The notes beneath the pieces were generated by a model that saw only the letters and a program-made list of their open reading frames with translations, was not told where the DNA came from and did not search any database. Shown here piece by piece: positions 33,854 to 44,400 of a DNA stretch of 50,811 nucleotides. Within the stretch, counting starts at the first letter, position 1, and the number at the start of each line of letters is the position of its first letter. Made by a program: the position numbers and the translations under genes. This DNA comes from RGIG4576 sp045656705. GTDB taxonomy: Bacteria > Bacteroidota > Bacteroidia > Bacteroidales > Muribaculaceae. The stretch lies in assembly GCA_045656705.1 (NCBI GenBank), contig JAZORR010000052.1, positions 1 to 50,811 on the forward strand, given 5' to 3'.

Positions 33854-34573
33854 ATGAAAATTTTAAAATCTATCATTGCAATTTTTGCACTTTCTTTCGC
33901 TTCTGCAACCTATGCACAATCATCAACCGACTTGAGCAGTCTGCTTAATATTCTACAAAGCAACTTTAGTAAACAAAGTAGCAATAATACTACTTCAAAC
34001 AATACAGACAATAATACTTCCAACAATAGCAACAGTTCAAATGGTCTTGGCGACCTTGGCAACATCGTAGGTGCTGTGGTCAACAACATTCTCAAGACCG
34101 ACAACCTCGACGTGGCCGACCTTGCTGGCACTTGGCGTTCGGCAGGTCCTGCTCTTTCATTCGAATCGGAAGACCTTCTCAACAAGGCAGGTGGTGTGGC
34201 TATGGCTTCCACTATCGAAGGTAAACTTGCACCTTACTACAAAAAGATGGGGTTGGAAAATATGACTTTCACTTTCACCACCGAAGGCGAAGTCACTATC
34301 ACACTCAAGAATGGCAAAAAAATCACTGGAACAGTGAAAAAGGGTGAAAAGGAAGGTACAATGGTATTCACATTCAGCAAACTTGCCAAACTTGGTTCGC
34401 TCACTGCCTATGTGAGCAAAGGCTCAAATCTCACTATTATGTTCGATGCCACTAAGTTGGTGAACCTTGTGAGTGCTATCGCCAAATATTCCAACATATC
34501 ATCATTCTCCACTATCGCCGCTATGCTCAATAGCTACAAAGGCGTATATGCCGGTTTCAAATTTGAAAAGTAA
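33854..34573 (+). CDS. DUF4923 family secreted protein
   Basis: 239 residues with a signal peptide (MKILKSIIAIFALSFASATYAQ). An Asn/Ser/Thr-rich low-complexity linker spans about 38-63 (SSNNTTSNNTDNNTSNNSNS). The DUF4923-like domain follows (VADLAGTWRSAGPALSFESE, KLAPYYKKMGLENMTFTF, GEVTITLKNGKKITGTVKKG, and AMLNSYKGVYAGFKFEK at the end). This family is common in Bacteroidales, has a lipocalin/calycin-like strand pattern and no known function. Monocistronic. Confidence 0.85.
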   Translation: MKILKSIIAIFALSFASATYAQSSTDLSSLLNILQSNFSKQSSNNTTSNNTDNNTSNNSNSSNGLGDLGNIVGAVVNNILKTDNLDVADLAGTWRSAGPALSFESEDLLNKAGGVAMASTIEGKLAPYYKKMGLENMTFTFTTEGEVTITLKNGKKITGTVKKGEKEGTMVFTFSKLAKLGSLTAYVSKGSNLTIMFDATKLVNLVSAIAKYSNISSFSTIAAMLNSYKGVYAGFKFEK

Positions 34574-34598
34574 TCGACACCCCACTCTTATATCTCAC

Positions 34599-34641
34599 AA
34601 AAGCGATGTTCCCATATCAGCGAGGAGCATCGCTTTTTCGT
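34599..34641 (+). terminator. Rho-independent terminator
   Basis: AAAAGCGATG (34599-34608) pairs with CATCGCTTTT (34628-34637), followed by T. Confidence 0.88.
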
Positions 34642-34704
34642 TATTTTTTTTACTTATTCTCGCACATTATCCTTTTTAAGGAAACTTTTTCAAATAAAAT
34701 ATGC

Positions 34705-34712
34705 TATATTTG
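34705..34712 (+). promoter_or_regulatory. -7 promoter box (TATATTTG) of propeller-amidase operon
   Basis: Exact TAnnTTTG match 31 bases upstream of the ATG at 34744. Confidence 0.55.
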
Positions 34713-34743
34713 CATTCAGAATCAAACCAAAAACTAAAAAGAT

Positions 34744-35673
34744 ATGAAAAAAATTCTACTTAGCATTGCCGTTTTAGCTTCTGCTATGATTGCCAACGCT
34801 CAAAAGTTTGAGGTTCTTAGCAATCAAGAAGTAAAAGTAGGCAACAACACTTCTGTTTATCATCCTAAGTTTATGCCTGGCGGAGAATCGCTATTGGTAA
34901 GTTCTGAAAACTATGCTGGTCTTGGTATGGTGAATCTTAAAACCAAGAGTTACACCAAAATCACCGATATGGTGGGTGCTGGCTATATGCCTGCTATCAG
35001 TGCCGACGGCAAATCGCTGGTGGTGCGTGATGCCGACTATTTCAACCAACGCATCTCTATCTATCGCATCGACTTGGCTACTAAAGCCACTGTGGCTATC
35101 GAAAAAAATATCAGCCACATCAATCACATTGCTCTCGATGGCAATAATGTGACTTTCGCTGTGAATGGTCGCACTTTCAAGAAAAATGCTATTAATGGTA
35201 AGGCTGTGCTAAACAACACTGCTTCTACTTATGTAACCGAAGAAGATCTTAAAATGGTGGTTTACAAGAATGGAGTACGCACCGTGGTAGATCCTCTTTC
35301 TACTCCTTCACGCAATGTGAGCTACTGCTGGACAAGCATGTCGCCAGATAAGACTAAACTTCTTTTCGTTGCTGGCAACAATGCTTATGTAAGCGACCTT
35401 AAAGGTGGCAACCTTGTGAAACTTGGTCCTATCCACGCTCCTGTGTGGCGCGGCAACGACTATGTGGTGGCTATGCTCGACAAAGATGACGGTCACATGT
35501 ACACTGCAAGTGATATCGTGATTATCAAAGCCGAAAAGGGTGCTATGATGCAACAACTCACTCCTGTATCAAGCGAAATCAAGATGTATCCTACAGTTTC
35601 GGAAGATGGTAGCAAAATCGCTTACCACACTACCGACGGTAAACTTTATGTAATGACCATTAAAGAAAAATAA
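34744..35673 (+). CDS. Secreted TolB-like beta-propeller (PD40) protein
   Basis: 309 residues with a signal peptide (MKKILLSIAVLASAMIANAQ). Repeated WD40-like/PD40 units: YHPKFMPGGESLLVSS, YMPAISADGKSLVVRD, CWTSMSPDKTKLLFVAG, MYPTVSEDGSKIAYHT, each the D-G-x-x-L/I blade signature. Such propellers in the periplasm or at the surface bind proteins or glycans. It is 8 bases upstream of the amidase gene in an operon, so the two are probably functional partners. Biased codon use suggests strong expression. Confidence 0.85.
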   Translation: MKKILLSIAVLASAMIANAQKFEVLSNQEVKVGNNTSVYHPKFMPGGESLLVSSENYAGLGMVNLKTKSYTKITDMVGAGYMPAISADGKSLVVRDADYFNQRISIYRIDLATKATVAIEKNISHINHIALDGNNVTFAVNGRTFKKNAINGKAVLNNTASTYVTEEDLKMVVYKNGVRTVVDPLSTPSRNVSYCWTSMSPDKTKLLFVAGNNAYVSDLKGGNLVKLGPIHAPVWRGNDYVVAMLDKDDGHMYTASDIVIIKAEKGAMMQQLTPVSSEIKMYPTVSEDGSKIAYHTTDGKLYVMTIKEK

Positions 35674-35681
35674 TTAAGACT

Positions 35682-37931
35682 ATGAAAAAATTATATTCTA
35701 CTATAGCAGTGATGGCATGCTTGGCATTCACTGCAAACGCAGGCGATTTGGGTGGCAAAAAGTTCTATCTTAATCCTGGTCACGGTGGTCATGATAGCGA
35801 CGACCGTCAAATAGTTCTTCCTTTCTCTGAAATTCCTGACTTCTGGGAATCAGAAGGTAACCTCGAACGCGGTTTCCACTTGAGAGATTTCTTTGAAGCT
35901 AATAATGCTAAGGTTAAGATGTCGCGTATTACCAACACCAGCGACGACGACCTCGGACTATCTACTATCGCTGCTCAATCTAATAGCTACGGTGGTTACT
36001 TCATCTCACTTCACACCAATGGTGCTAACGCGAAGGCCAATTACACTGTAGCATTCTACAAAGGTACTGCTACCGATCCTAAAACCGATTCTCAAGAAGT
36101 GATAGCTCCTTCTAAAGAGATGGGATTGAAAGTGGCTGAATGTCACACAGAAAACAATCTTACCGAAGTGACTTATAGCACTCCTCGCTCTCTATCCGAC
36201 TACGGATTCAACGGATGGAACTACGGCGTGCTTCGCACCAACAACTGTCCTGGTTACTTGGTTGAATCTTGGTTCCACGACTATCGTGCCGAAGCTCTTC
36301 GCCTTAAGAGCAATACTTACAATAAGATTCTTGCTTGGCAAATCCTTCAAGCTACAATGCTTTGCCCAGGCGGCACAGGCTCTATCAAGGGTTGTATCGT
36401 GGGTGATATTCGCGACTTGACCGAACCTTGTGGTTTCACCAACTATGTTTCTTACGGTCGCGACCAATACTTGGCTGTGAATGGTGCTGAAGTGAATCTA
36501 TATGATGCCAACAACAATTTGGTGCAAACTTTCACCACAGACGATTGGTATAATGGTGTGTTTGCGTTCTTCGAACTCGAAGCTGGCACTTACACTGTGG
36601 AAGTGAAGAAGCAACACTATCACACTTACACCGAAACTGTGACCGTGAAAGATTCTAAATCTACAGGCGTACGTGTAGACTTCGAACCTATCCAATACAT
36701 CAAGCAAGACATTGAATGGATGGACAAAGTGTGGAACTTCACTGCTAATGGCAACATCCCTACTTACCTCGACAACAATGGCAACCACATTCGCAACATC
36801 GCTAAGAATGGTGACAAACTTTATGTGCTTCAATGCAAGTTTGGTGTGGCTCCTGAGGTGGTTATCCTCAACGCTTACACAGGCAAGAAGATTGGCAACC
36901 TAAACATGACAGGTATCGATGCTAATGCTACACTTCCTCTATCGGCTATCAAGGTTATCGAAGGTGGTATCGTGGTAGGTACTAATGGAGTGAAGGATGG
37001 CGAAACTCTTCGCATCTACAAGTGGGAAACCGACGACGCTGCTCCTGTTCAAATATATTCAGATGCTACTCACGCCAATATTTCTCTTGGTGGTAACTTC
37101 ACATTCGAAGGCAACTTAAACAAGGGTGGTGTGTGGTATACTAATGCCGATGCAAGCGCACTTTACTACTACAAGATCAACCGTGGTAAGTTTGCTACTG
37201 CTCCTACTGCTACTCCTTTCAAGGATGCTAATGGTGCTGCATTGACTCTTGGAGGTGAAGCATCTGCTCTTGGCGCTGCAGGTATCAGCATCAACGAAGA
37301 CGAAGAAGTTTGGGTAGACGCTCAAGGTTCTGCTCCTATGAAGTTCTCTAAGGCTGGTGTATTGCTCACTGCAATGAACGAACAAGCTACAGGCAAGGGA
37401 GGTACTGCAATGTGCGAAACTCCTTACGGCAAGATGAAATATGTAATCGCTACTGCTTATAAGGATGGTTACACAGGTGGTCAGTTCACTCTTGTAGATG
37501 TTACCGACAACTACACAGCAACTACCAACCATGGTATGTATCCTACTGCAGGTTTCGGTTCTTACAACAACGTGGAAGGTGCTACAGGTATCATCTGCGA
37601 ACTCACCGACGAAAACTTCGACCTAAATGTGTGGGCTTGTGTCAATGGTCAAGGTGTGGCACACTACATCCACAAGGGACGCATCTATCCATCGGCTATC
37701 GAAGAAGTAGCAGCTGAAAAGGTGAACATCAAGGTGGCTAAATTGAATGGCGCACTACGCATCGAAGGCGTGAACGCAGCAGCTATCAATGTTTACTCTA
37801 TCTCTGGTCACGTAGTGGCAGCTGTAAAGAATGCTCAAGAAGTGGAAGTGAACGGCCTCAACAAGGGTATCTACATCATCCAAGTAGTAGATGCTAAGGG
37901 CAACCAATATGCAAGTAAGATTATGCTATAA
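35682..37931 (+). CDS. N-acetylmuramoyl-L-alanine amidase with T9SS sorting domain
   Basis: 749 residues. Signal peptide 1-20. The Amidase_3 catalytic domain spans about 25-230, with zinc/catalytic residues His34 (NPGHGGHD), Glu58 (SEGNLERG), His111 (ISLHTNG) and Glu195 (YLVESWFHD). A carboxypeptidase-regulatory-like beta-sandwich follows (about 233-335, GSIKGCIVGDIRD and DFEPIQYIK). Residues about 340-670 form a repeat-containing propeller-like region (WNFTANGNIPTYLDNNGNHI, ASALGAAGISINED). The last 70 residues match a Por/T9SS type A C-terminal sorting domain (INVYSISGHVVAAVKN, GLNKGIYIIQV, ASKIML). The protein is predicted to cleave peptidoglycan and to be exported through T9SS or anchored at the surface. 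Confidence 0.88.
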   Translation: MKKLYSTIAVMACLAFTANAGDLGGKKFYLNPGHGGHDSDDRQIVLPFSEIPDFWESEGNLERGFHLRDFFEANNAKVKMSRITNTSDDDLGLSTIAAQSNSYGGYFISLHTNGANAKANYTVAFYKGTATDPKTDSQEVIAPSKEMGLKVAECHTENNLTEVTYSTPRSLSDYGFNGWNYGVLRTNNCPGYLVESWFHDYRAEALRLKSNTYNKILAWQILQATMLCPGGTGSIKGCIVGDIRDLTEPCGFTNYVSYGRDQYLAVNGAEVNLYDANNNLVQTFTTDDWYNGVFAFFELEAGTYTVEVKKQHYHTYTETVTVKDSKSTGVRVDFEPIQYIKQDIEWMDKVWNFTANGNIPTYLDNNGNHIRNIAKNGDKLYVLQCKFGVAPEVVILNAYTGKKIGNLNMTGIDANATLPLSAIKVIEGGIVVGTNGVKDGETLRIYKWETDDAAPVQIYSDATHANISLGGNFTFEGNLNKGGVWYTNADASALYYYKINRGKFATAPTATPFKDANGAALTLGGEASALGAAGISINEDEEVWVDAQGSAPMKFSKAGVLLTAMNEQATGKGGTAMCETPYGKMKYVIATAYKDGYTGGQFTLVDVTDNYTATTNHGMYPTAGFGSYNNVEGATGIICELTDENFDLNVWACVNGQGVAHYIHKGRIYPSAIEEVAAEKVNIKVAKLNGALRIEGVNAAAINVYSISGHVVAAVKNAQEVEVNGLNKGIYIIQVVDAKGNQYASKIML

Positions 37932-37955
37932 TCCTTAGTCGCATAACTAATATGC

Positions 37956-37996
37956 ATAGGTGTATCGCTTTACTCGGGCGATACACCTATTTTTTG
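37956..37996 (+). terminator. Rho-independent terminator of propeller-amidase operon
   Basis: ATAGGTGTATCGC (37956-37968) pairs with GCGATACACCTAT (37978-37990), then six T. Confidence 0.94.
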
Positions 37997-38041
37997 TGCT
38001 TTTATTTTAGCAAAAAGGGAGCAAAAGAACATATTTTTTTG

Positions 38042-38049
38042 TAATTTTG
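38042..38049 (+). promoter_or_regulatory. -7 promoter box (TAATTTTG) of valS
   Basis: Exact TAnnTTTG match 48 bases upstream of the ATG at 38098. Confidence 0.55.
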
Positions 38050-38097
38050 CAGATTGAACTACGAAATAAATAATAATCAAATATATAACATCAAATT

Positions 38098-40794
38098 ATG
38101 AACGAATTAGCTACTAAATACGACCCACACGAAGTGGAAGGTAAATGGTATCAATTCTGGATGGACAAAGACCTGTTTAAGTCAGTTCCAGATGGTCGCG
38201 AACCATATACTATCGTAATCCCACCACCAAACGTTACCGGTGTGTTGCACATGGGACATATGCTCAACAACACTATCCAAGACATCCTTATCCGTCGCGC
38301 TCGCATGGAAGGCAAGAATGCTCTTTGGGTGCCTGGTACCGACCACGCTTCTATCGCTACCGAAACTAAGGTGGTGAACAAGCTTGCAGCTGAAGGCATC
38401 AAAAAGACCGACCTCACTCGCGAAGAATTCTTGAAGCACGCTTGGGACTGGACTCACACTCACGGTGGTATCATCCTCGAACAGCTAAAGAAACTTGGTG
38501 CGTCTTGCGACTGGAGCCGCACTGCGTTCACTATGGACGAAAAACGCTCTGAAAGCGTTATCAAGGTTTTCATCGACCTATATAACAAGGGACTTATCTA
38601 TCGTGGCTTGCGCATGGTTCACTGGGATCCAAAGAACCAAACTGCACTTAGCGACGACGAAGTATACTATCAAGAAGAACAATCTAAACTTTACTACCTC
38701 AAGTATTATGTAGCCGAAGACGATGGTTCAGGCGAAACAGGTAGCGAAGAAGAAGTGGTACACCGCGATGCCGATGGTCGCCGTTACGCTGTAGTGGCTA
38801 CTACTCGTCCTGAAACTATCATGGGCGACACTGCTATGTGTATCAACCCTAAGGACCCTAAGAACCAATGGTTGAAGGGCAAGAAAGTGATTGTGCCTCT
38901 TGTGGGCCGTGTGATTCCTGTAATCGAAGACCGCTATGTAGAAGTGGAATTCGGTACTGGATGTTTGAAGGTGACTCCTGCTCACGACCAAAACGACTAT
39001 ATGCTCGGCAAAAAGCACAACCTCGAAACTATCGACATCTTCAATGGCGATGGTACTGTGAACGAGGCTGCAGGTATGTACATCGGTATGGACCGCTTCG
39101 ATGTGCGCGAGCAAATCACTAAAGACCTTACCGAAGCAGGCTTGATGGAAAAGGTAGAAAACTACACCAACAAGGTGGGTTGCTCAGAACGCACACATGT
39201 GCCTATCGAACCACGCTTGTCATTGCAATGGTTCATCGACATGAAGCACTTTGCCGAAATCGCTCTTCCTCCTGTAATGGACGACGATATCAAGTTCTTC
39301 CCTGCTAAGTACAAGTCTACTTATCGCAACTGGCTCAAAAATATCCAAGACTGGTGTATCAGCCGTCAGCTATGGTGGGGACACCGCATCCCAGCATACT
39401 ACATTGGCGTGCCTAAGGAAGGCGAAGACGAACAATTCGTAGTAGCTGCCACTAAGGAAGAAGCTCTTGAGCTTGCTAAGGCTAAGACAGGCAACGATAC
39501 CCTTACTCTTGACGATCTTCACCAAGACGAAGGTGCACTCGACACTTGGTTCTCTTCATGGTTGTGGCCTATCTCACTATTCGATGGTATCAACAATCCA
39601 GGCAACGAAGAAATCAACTACTACTACCCTACTTGCGACCTTGTAACAGGTCCAGATATCATCTTCTTCTGGGTGGCTCGTATGATTATGGCTGGTTACG
39701 AATACATCGGTAAGATGCCTTTCCGCAATGTTTACTTCACAGGTATCGTGCGCGACAAACTTGGTCGCAAGATGAGTAAGTCGCTTGGTAACTCACCAGA
39801 CCCTATCGAATTGATGGAAAAATTCGGTGCCGATGGTGTGCGCATGGGACTTATGCTTGCTGCTCCTGCTGGTAACGACATTCTTTACGATGATTCGCTT
39901 TGCGGACAAGGTCGTAACTTCAACAATAAGATTTGGAACGCATTCCGCCTTGTTAAGGGTTGGGAAGTGGCAGATATCGAACAACCTGAATCGGCTCGCA
40001 AGGCTATTGAGTGGTTTGACGCTGTGTTGAACTCTACTCTTGCCGAAGTGAAGGACTTGTTTGAAAAATTCCGTTTGAGCGAAGCTCTTATGGCTGTGTA
40101 TAAGTTGTTCTGGGACGAATTCTCATCATGGTATCTTGAAATGGTGAAACCTGCTTACCAACAACCTATCGACCGCGCTACCTACGAAGCTACTCTCAAC
40201 TTCTTCGACAATCTGCTTCGTCTGCTTCACCCATTCATGCCATTCATCACCGAAGAATTGTGGCAACACATTGCCGAACGTGGCGAAGGCGAAAGCATTA
40301 TGGTGGCACGCATCCCTGAAGCTGGTGCATTCGACGCTGCTACTATCACTGCAATGAACGAGGCAAAGGAAATCATCGCTGGAGTGCGTAGCGTACGCCT
40401 TCAAAAGAATATTCCTAATAAGAATGCTCTATCACTTCAAGTAGCAGGCGAATTTGCTAATAGCAACGCTGCCGTTATCAAGAAACTTGCTAACCTCGAA
40501 GCCATCGATAGCGTAACCGAAAAAGATGCTACTGCAGCATCGTTCCTTGTGGGTACTACAGAATTTGCTGTGCCTCTTGGCAACAATATCGATGTGGAAG
40601 AAGAGTTGAAGAAACTTGAAGCCGAACTTAAATATATGGAAGGTTTCCTTGCTTCTATTATGAAGAAACTTAGCAACGAACGCTTCGTGAGCAACGCTCC
40701 TGAAGCTGTAGTGGCTGGTGAACGCAAGAAGCAAGCCGATGCCGAAAGTAAGATCAAGACTCTTCAAGAAAGTATCGCTGCTCTAAAGAAATAA
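38098..40794 (+). CDS. valS: Valyl-tRNA synthetase
   Basis: 898 residues, full length for a bacterial class I ValRS. The HIGH-type motif is HMGH (51-54, in PPPNVTGVLHMGH), KMSKS is at 558-562, the CP1 editing domain carries TTRPETIMGDTA, and there is a C-terminal coiled coil (LKKLEAELKYMEGFLASIMKKL-type heptads over the last 90 residues). It charges tRNA-Val in the cytoplasm. Single-gene unit with its own promoter and terminator; the codon bias fits high expression. Confidence 0.97.
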   Translation: MNELATKYDPHEVEGKWYQFWMDKDLFKSVPDGREPYTIVIPPPNVTGVLHMGHMLNNTIQDILIRRARMEGKNALWVPGTDHASIATETKVVNKLAAEGIKKTDLTREEFLKHAWDWTHTHGGIILEQLKKLGASCDWSRTAFTMDEKRSESVIKVFIDLYNKGLIYRGLRMVHWDPKNQTALSDDEVYYQEEQSKLYYLKYYVAEDDGSGETGSEEEVVHRDADGRRYAVVATTRPETIMGDTAMCINPKDPKNQWLKGKKVIVPLVGRVIPVIEDRYVEVEFGTGCLKVTPAHDQNDYMLGKKHNLETIDIFNGDGTVNEAAGMYIGMDRFDVREQITKDLTEAGLMEKVENYTNKVGCSERTHVPIEPRLSLQWFIDMKHFAEIALPPVMDDDIKFFPAKYKSTYRNWLKNIQDWCISRQLWWGHRIPAYYIGVPKEGEDEQFVVAATKEEALELAKAKTGNDTLTLDDLHQDEGALDTWFSSWLWPISLFDGINNPGNEEINYYYPTCDLVTGPDIIFFWVARMIMAGYEYIGKMPFRNVYFTGIVRDKLGRKMSKSLGNSPDPIELMEKFGADGVRMGLMLAAPAGNDILYDDSLCGQGRNFNNKIWNAFRLVKGWEVADIEQPESARKAIEWFDAVLNSTLAEVKDLFEKFRLSEALMAVYKLFWDEFSSWYLEMVKPAYQQPIDRATYEATLNFFDNLLRLLHPFMPFITEELWQHIAERGEGESIMVARIPEAGAFDAATITAMNEAKEIIAGVRSVRLQKNIPNKNALSLQVAGEFANSNAAVIKKLANLEAIDSVTEKDATAASFLVGTTEFAVPLGNNIDVEEELKKLEAELKYMEGFLASIMKKLSNERFVSNAPEAVVAGERKKQADAESKIKTLQESIAALKK

Positions 40795-40819
40795 ATTAGT
40801 TTGTGATATATGTTGAAAG

Positions 40820-40851
40820 GACGCGTCCCCCATGGGGATGCGTCTTTTTTT
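40820..40851 (+). terminator. Rho-independent terminator of valS
   Basis: GACGCGTCCCC (40820-40830) pairs with GGGGATGCGTC (40834-40844, one G-T pair), followed by seven T. Confidence 0.93.
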
Positions 40852-40869
40852 CTGCAAAGACGCGAATAA

Positions 40870-41297
40870 TGTGGATAACAACAATTCTAAACGGTGTACC
40901 TAATTGGCACACATTCTCATCCATATGCCTATCCCCGCACTAAAGTACAGGGTTACCTTAAATGTAGCCCTATCGGGCTATTCTCCTTTCCTATATATTT
41001 GATTAAAGCGTAATCAAGGATTCTACTGAAAAATGCAACCTCGTCGAGGTTGATGTATGGTATAAAATATTTATCCTTCCCTAAGATTCGCTCTCGCTCA
41101 TCATAGGGCTTCCACTGAAAAACCTCTACGAGGTTCTTCTCACTCCTAATTCTTCCTTCCTCACTGCTAATTGCATAAAAGCCCTTGTGACTTTGTTTAA
41201 GGTAACACTTCAGTGCTACACAAAATCTGAGAACACGAACACACGAGCCGTGTGTCCCTACTGCAAGGTAGACGAAATCGCCTAAAAAACACCACAA
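40870..41297. repeat. Repeat-rich intergenic region with AACCTC palindromes
   Basis: No convincing gene. CAACCTCGTCGAGGTTG (41036-41052) is a perfect palindrome preceded by CTACTGAAAAATG; a second block about 83 bases on has AACCTCTACGAGGTT preceded by CCACTGAAAA, so the two are diverged copies of one unit. A purine-rich stretch at 41131-41170, read on the minus strand, contains CAGTGAGGA and GAATTAGGAGTGAG, like the stretches near 6090 and 9500. A 114-codon minus-strand reading frame (40953-41297) runs through these repeats; its two NLxEV segments are simply the two palindromes translated, so I read it as a repeat-encoded frame and not a gene. Confidence 0.55.
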
Positions 41298-41329
41298 AAA
41301 AGGGATATCCGTGCATTCAGATATCCCTT
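41290..41329 (-). terminator. Rho-independent terminator of lipoprotein B
   Basis: AAGGGATATC (41300-41309) pairs with GATATCCCTT (41320-41329); on the minus strand T follow (41295-41301). It lies about 120 bases after the lipoprotein B stop. Confidence 0.9.
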
Positions 41330-41383
41330 ACAAACAATTTAAAAAATCACAAGTTATGTTCTCGTCTCGAGAAGATTTTTTTG

Positions 41384-41418
41384 GTGACTTAGAGGACAAC
41401 CAAGCCCCCTAAGCCTAT
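41384..41418 (-). repeat. 35-nt 3'UTR element shared with lipoprotein A
   Basis: 34 of 35 bases match 9302-9336. It lies 29 bases after the lipoprotein B stop codon and before its terminator. Confidence 0.75.
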
Positions 41419-41446
41419 AATCATTAGGCATTCAGCCTATTATGAA

Positions 41447-44400
41447 TTATTTTTTTGTAATGTATTCAGTTCCTGTGACGTTATTGTATTTCAAATCAGC
41501 ATCATTTGAGTAAGTAAGAGTACTTCCTTCATAAACTGAAAGGCTATTTGCCTGAACATAACCACCTTCTTCAATAACCAAAGAAGCATTCATAGCACCC
41601 CAGCTTGCAGGCTGACCTACCCAAAGAGACTTATCGTGGATTGACTTACCTCCCTTAGCAATAGTCAACTTACCGCGTACATAGTCCAAGCCATCGCCCT
41701 TGCCTTGGCTATGGAATGTACCATATACAGTGATATCACTACCGTATGAATAATACATATGGCCAGTCTCGAAATTAGAGTGAAGAGTATATTTACCATG
41801 TTGGAAGAAACCATAGTTTGCTGTTACAGTTCCACCCTTAATTTCATATACAGCTTCAGCATTATCCTTGGCACCAAAGCTGAAGTTGTTAAGAGTAAGT
41901 GTCTTGCCGTCTTCAATAGTAATTGTACAACCTGTAGTAGATTTTAGAGTTTTGATTTTAGTGTCACCCTTAATTGTAACATTACCTTCAACGGTGATTG
42001 TTTCATCATACTCAGCACCACCCAAATCAAGTACAGCACCATCTTTCAAAGTTGTAGGTATAACTGTATAAGTTCCATTTTCTTCATTTTTAGCAACTGC
42101 ATAACCTTCAGCCACATAGTTTTTCTTGTTTTGGTTTGAAGGATCTTCAGCAAATGTACCGCCATAAATTTCAATCACACCTTCACTTGCTGTACAAAGG
42201 TCATAACCATTTGCACAATCCCAAGGCATAAATGTACCACCATTTACTGTTACTTTTGCTTTGTCGCCTGAGTAGATTTGATACATACCCCAATTATTTG
42301 GAGTCATTTCATAACCTTCAGAGAAAATACCATCATTGATAACCACTTCAGTACCTTCGTTAGTTGCATATATAGCATGTCCCCATGCTACTGCTGGCGT
42401 GTGATATTTACCACCATTTATTTCTACCTTCGTGCCTTTTGTTGCACCGATTGCACCACGACCATTAATGGTTGAGTTATTTACTGTAAGTTTAGAACCA
42501 GCTCCCTCTGTATTAACTGCATAAGATGCTGTACCTGTATCTGTGTTAGAAGGGGCGCCGTTTGCAGTTACTTCATTAAGAGTAAGAATACCTGTATTTA
42601 GAATAGCAGAACCACCATTTTCAGCAATAGAACTTATGGTCCCACCATTGATAGTAAGATTACCTTTGTTTACAATAATATGTATTCTATTTCCTTCAGC
42701 ATCTCTTGCATTGATTGGACCAGTAATAGTTTTACCGTTTAGTTCGATAGTAACATTTTTTCCTTCTGCTACTGTAATGGTTTCGCTAATAGTAATATTT
42801 TCTTGCAAAGAAACAATTCCACCATTTGCTACAGCCGCAATAAATGCCTCTGCGTTATCTGCAATCGCAATCACAGTCCATACACCATTCTTTTCAACAG
42901 CTTTGTAACCTTCAGCTATATGTTTAGTAGGATTAGTGTCAAACACACCACCCTTGATTACCAAATTTGAGCAATTATAGTAAATACCACTACCATTGTT
43001 GTCGCCTTCTGTCTTATCGAAAGTACCGCCATTTATAATGGTTTCCTTTGTGCTTGTTGCACAAATATAACCACCGCCATACACTTTATTTTGTTCGTCC
43101 TTAGTGTTTTTGAAAGTACCTCCATTAACAGTAAATTGACCATTTTCAAAAGTATAAAGTGCCCAACTTGTTTGCTTTGTTTGGGTGCTTTGACCTACGT
43201 CTATAGTTGCATCGTTAATTACGGCTACACCATCACCTCCAGTAGCGATAGCACCATGATAGGTATAAATTTCAGCACCATCCACAGTCAATGTACCATA
43301 GTTATTGATACCATATGAAGGCCATGCACCGTCTGCTATAGGCGCACCATAAACCTTAACATCTTCGATGTTTAAAGTTGCACCTTCGTTGTTATAAATT
43401 GCAGAACCACCATTTACTCCTTCTGATTTTACTGTACCATTTTTTACGATAAGTTGACCATTGTTTACAATAGTGTGAATTCGATTATTATCAGTATCTC
43501 TACCTACTTTATTGGTAATGGTTTTGCCATTTAGGTCAATTTCAAGGCTTACACCTGGTTGCACTGTCAAAGTTTGTTCAAGTTCAAGGTCGTTGCTAAG
43601 TGTGAATTTACCACCAGTAGCAGCCATTACAAAAAGACTACCAATTTCATCTTCTGCACTTGGAAGGTCGCCATCGAAATCAGCATCGATTTCTACAGTG
43701 AAGTCAGTTTGGTTAGTCAATAGGTTACCAAGCACATTAGTACGGTAGTTGCGTTGTACAGGAGCAGCAGGAACCTTAATAGTGATATCTTGGTTAAGAC
43801 CAGTAGTGATAGTCATTTCAAGGTCAGAAAGAACCTTAGCATCATTTGATGGCACAAGTACATAAGTAGTAGCAAGGTATTCATAGTTTTTACCATTTAC
43901 TACAAGTTCTTCTTCTACATCTACACCTGTTTCTTCGTTACCCATTTTATAAAGAGGTGCAGCCTCGAAAGTATAAGTTACCTCTTCAGTAGCAGCACCT
44001 GTAGTAGCATCATATACAGAAGCTACGCGAGTAGCCTTGATTTGAGAAGTTGCTGCTTGAATATTAGCACCAGCATCTTCAGCATCTACTACATCAGCCC
44101 ATGGAGTACCAAAGTTAACTTGTGCAAAAGGACGAGTCAAAGTTACTGTCTTGCTTTGAGCACCTGTTACTGTGATAGGTTCGATAGCTGTAAATGCATC
44201 TCTTCTGTCATCGTTAGCTGTGATAGGCAGCAAGCCATCACCTTCAGCAAGCACATTGATAGCAGTCAAATTCTCAGCATTGTAAGCCTTAACTGCATGG
44301 TTTTCTGATTCCCATTGTGCCCAGAATACGACATCATACTTTTGATTTTTTACAAGAGGGAAACCAACTTTAGCAGTTTTACCTATGATTTCCACAGTTC

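Noticed and set aside
34010..34060. Asn/Ser-rich stretch in the DUF4923 protein as a repeat-expansion phase switch
   Set aside because: The DNA is not a clean simple-sequence repeat (mixed AAT, AGC and AAC codons), so slippage is unlikely; it is a linker.
40953..41297. 114-codon minus-strand gene
   Set aside because: The frame is composed of the repeat units and purine-rich stretch; its recurring NLxEV segments are the palindromes translated, and codon use is unlike the neighbours.
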